From: Arsukibacterium perlucidum DSM 18276
Lineage (GTDB): Bacteria; Pseudomonadota; Gammaproteobacteria; Enterobacterales; Alteromonadaceae
Reading direction: 5' to 3'
Length of the DNA stretch: 42,098 bases
NCBI RefSeq assembly: GCF_000382165.1
Contig: NZ_KB907731.1
Location: forward strand, 1-42,098
In this document: one piece after another, positions 41,712 through 42,098 of the stretch
Numbering within the stretch: position 1 is the first letter of the stretch
Layout: each line of letters opens with the position of its first letter
Position numbers and translations under genes: made by a program
Notes under the pieces: model-generated
Database searches by the model: none
The model's input: only the letters and a program-made list of their open reading frames with translations
Told to the model about the DNA's origin: nothing

Positions 41712-41811
41712 AACAACTCTTTTTCTAATCAAATGAATCTTTTTTTCATGGTCAGATTTATCAAGCCAGAAACCTTAAAAGATATGTAAACAGGTTGGAT
41801 TTAATCATGTT

Positions 41812-41872
41812 CCCGCCGTGTCAGAGTAGTTGTCCGGTCTTCTTTTCACAATAGTCAGAGTCAGACGGCGGG
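41812..41872. repeat. CCCGCCGT inverted repeat at the edge of the IS element
   Basis: CCCGCCGT (41812-41819) and ACGGCGGG (41865-41872) are exact inverted copies, 17 bases before the transposase ATG. They may belong to the left end of the insertion sequence, whose terminal repeat cannot be set without the other end. Confidence 0.45.
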
Positions 41873-41888
41873 TGGTTAGCAGGTTCAA

Positions 41889-42098
41889 ATGGCTGTTTAT
41901 TCACCAGTAAGAAAAGAAGCGATCTTAAAGAAGTTATTACCGCCAGTCAGTCGCTCAGTAGCGCAGTTGGCAAGAGAGGAAGGCATTTGCGAGCAGACGC
42001 TGTACAATTGGCGTAATCAGTTAAAAGCTCAAGGATATGCCGTGCCGGTAAGTGGACAAAAGCCTGATGATTGGTCAGGAGAAGCAAAGTTGGCGGTA
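41889..42098 (+). mobile_element. IS3-family transposase OrfA, N-terminal part (cut by window edge)
   Basis: An ATG at 41889 opens a frame that runs off the window: MAVYSPVRKEAILKKLLPPVSRSVAQLAREEGICEQTLYNWRNQLKAQGY followed by DDWSGEAKLAV. The helix-turn-helix (VAQLAREEGICEQTLYNWRNQ) is that of OrfA in IS3-family elements, which joins OrfB by frameshift to make the active transposase. Only about 70 residues are visible. It is not followed in this window by OrfB or the right end. Confidence 0.8.

Overview
The window looks like a chromosome segment from an aerobic, gram-negative gammaproteobacterium of the Alteromonadales/Chromatiales type (Rheinheimera, Alishewanella or Arsukibacterium-like). 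This is inferred from a glrK-qseG-glrR operon, a GbsR-cydAB locus, PA2779/PA2778-like genes, heme uptake by TonB receptor plus HmuTUV plus HugZ, and many outer-membrane and periplasmic enzymes. No rRNA or tRNA gene was seen.

Layout. 1-2.6 kb: a cut-off unknown ORF, a REP-associated (RAYT) transposase bracketed by inverted repeats, an operon of a yeast-type cytosine deaminase and a periplasmic solute-binding protein, and the 3' stump of a MacB/FtsX-type permease. 2.6-11.5 kb: a Tat-exported PhoX-family phosphatase, ElaA-like acetyltransferase, a TonB-dependent receptor behind a Fur-like box, a 2-oxoglutarate/Fe oxygenase, two hotdog thioesterases, gamma-glutamyltransferase and a DUF2288 protein. 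11.5-18.2 kb: the GlrK/QseG/GlrR two-component operon, a small membrane protein, an adenosine-deaminase-family enzyme and an exported M24 peptidase-like protein. 18.3-24.1 kb: a divergent heme-uptake cluster sharing one Fur-like box. 24.2-30.7 kb: a PA2779/PA2778-type pair, an orphan binding protein beside a chemoreceptor, and LexA-controlled umuDC. 30.8-33.9 kb: gbsR-cydA-cydB behind a perfect FNR box and a perfect 18-bp palindrome.

33.9-42.1 kb is the accessory end. Five genes (a DUF2306-like membrane protein, TPR protein, TMEM175-like protein, membrane AraC regulator, CPBP protease) lie between intact cydB and a second, about 86% identical copy of only its last 133 bp. This is the scar of an insertion or recombination. 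A Phd/RelE-like toxin-antitoxin pair, an AT-rich FkbM methyltransferase, a probable yybP-ykoY (Mn2+) riboswitch and the start of an IS3-family element follow. The riboswitch leads into a short chimeric ORF that joins an UppP-like start to what looks like the C-terminal end of a cation/Ca2+ exchanger.

The strongest items for follow-up are the cydB scar with its cargo, the riboswitch with its broken target gene, and the composite FNR/palindrome control region of gbsR-cydAB. All assignments were made by reading the sequence; no database search was run.
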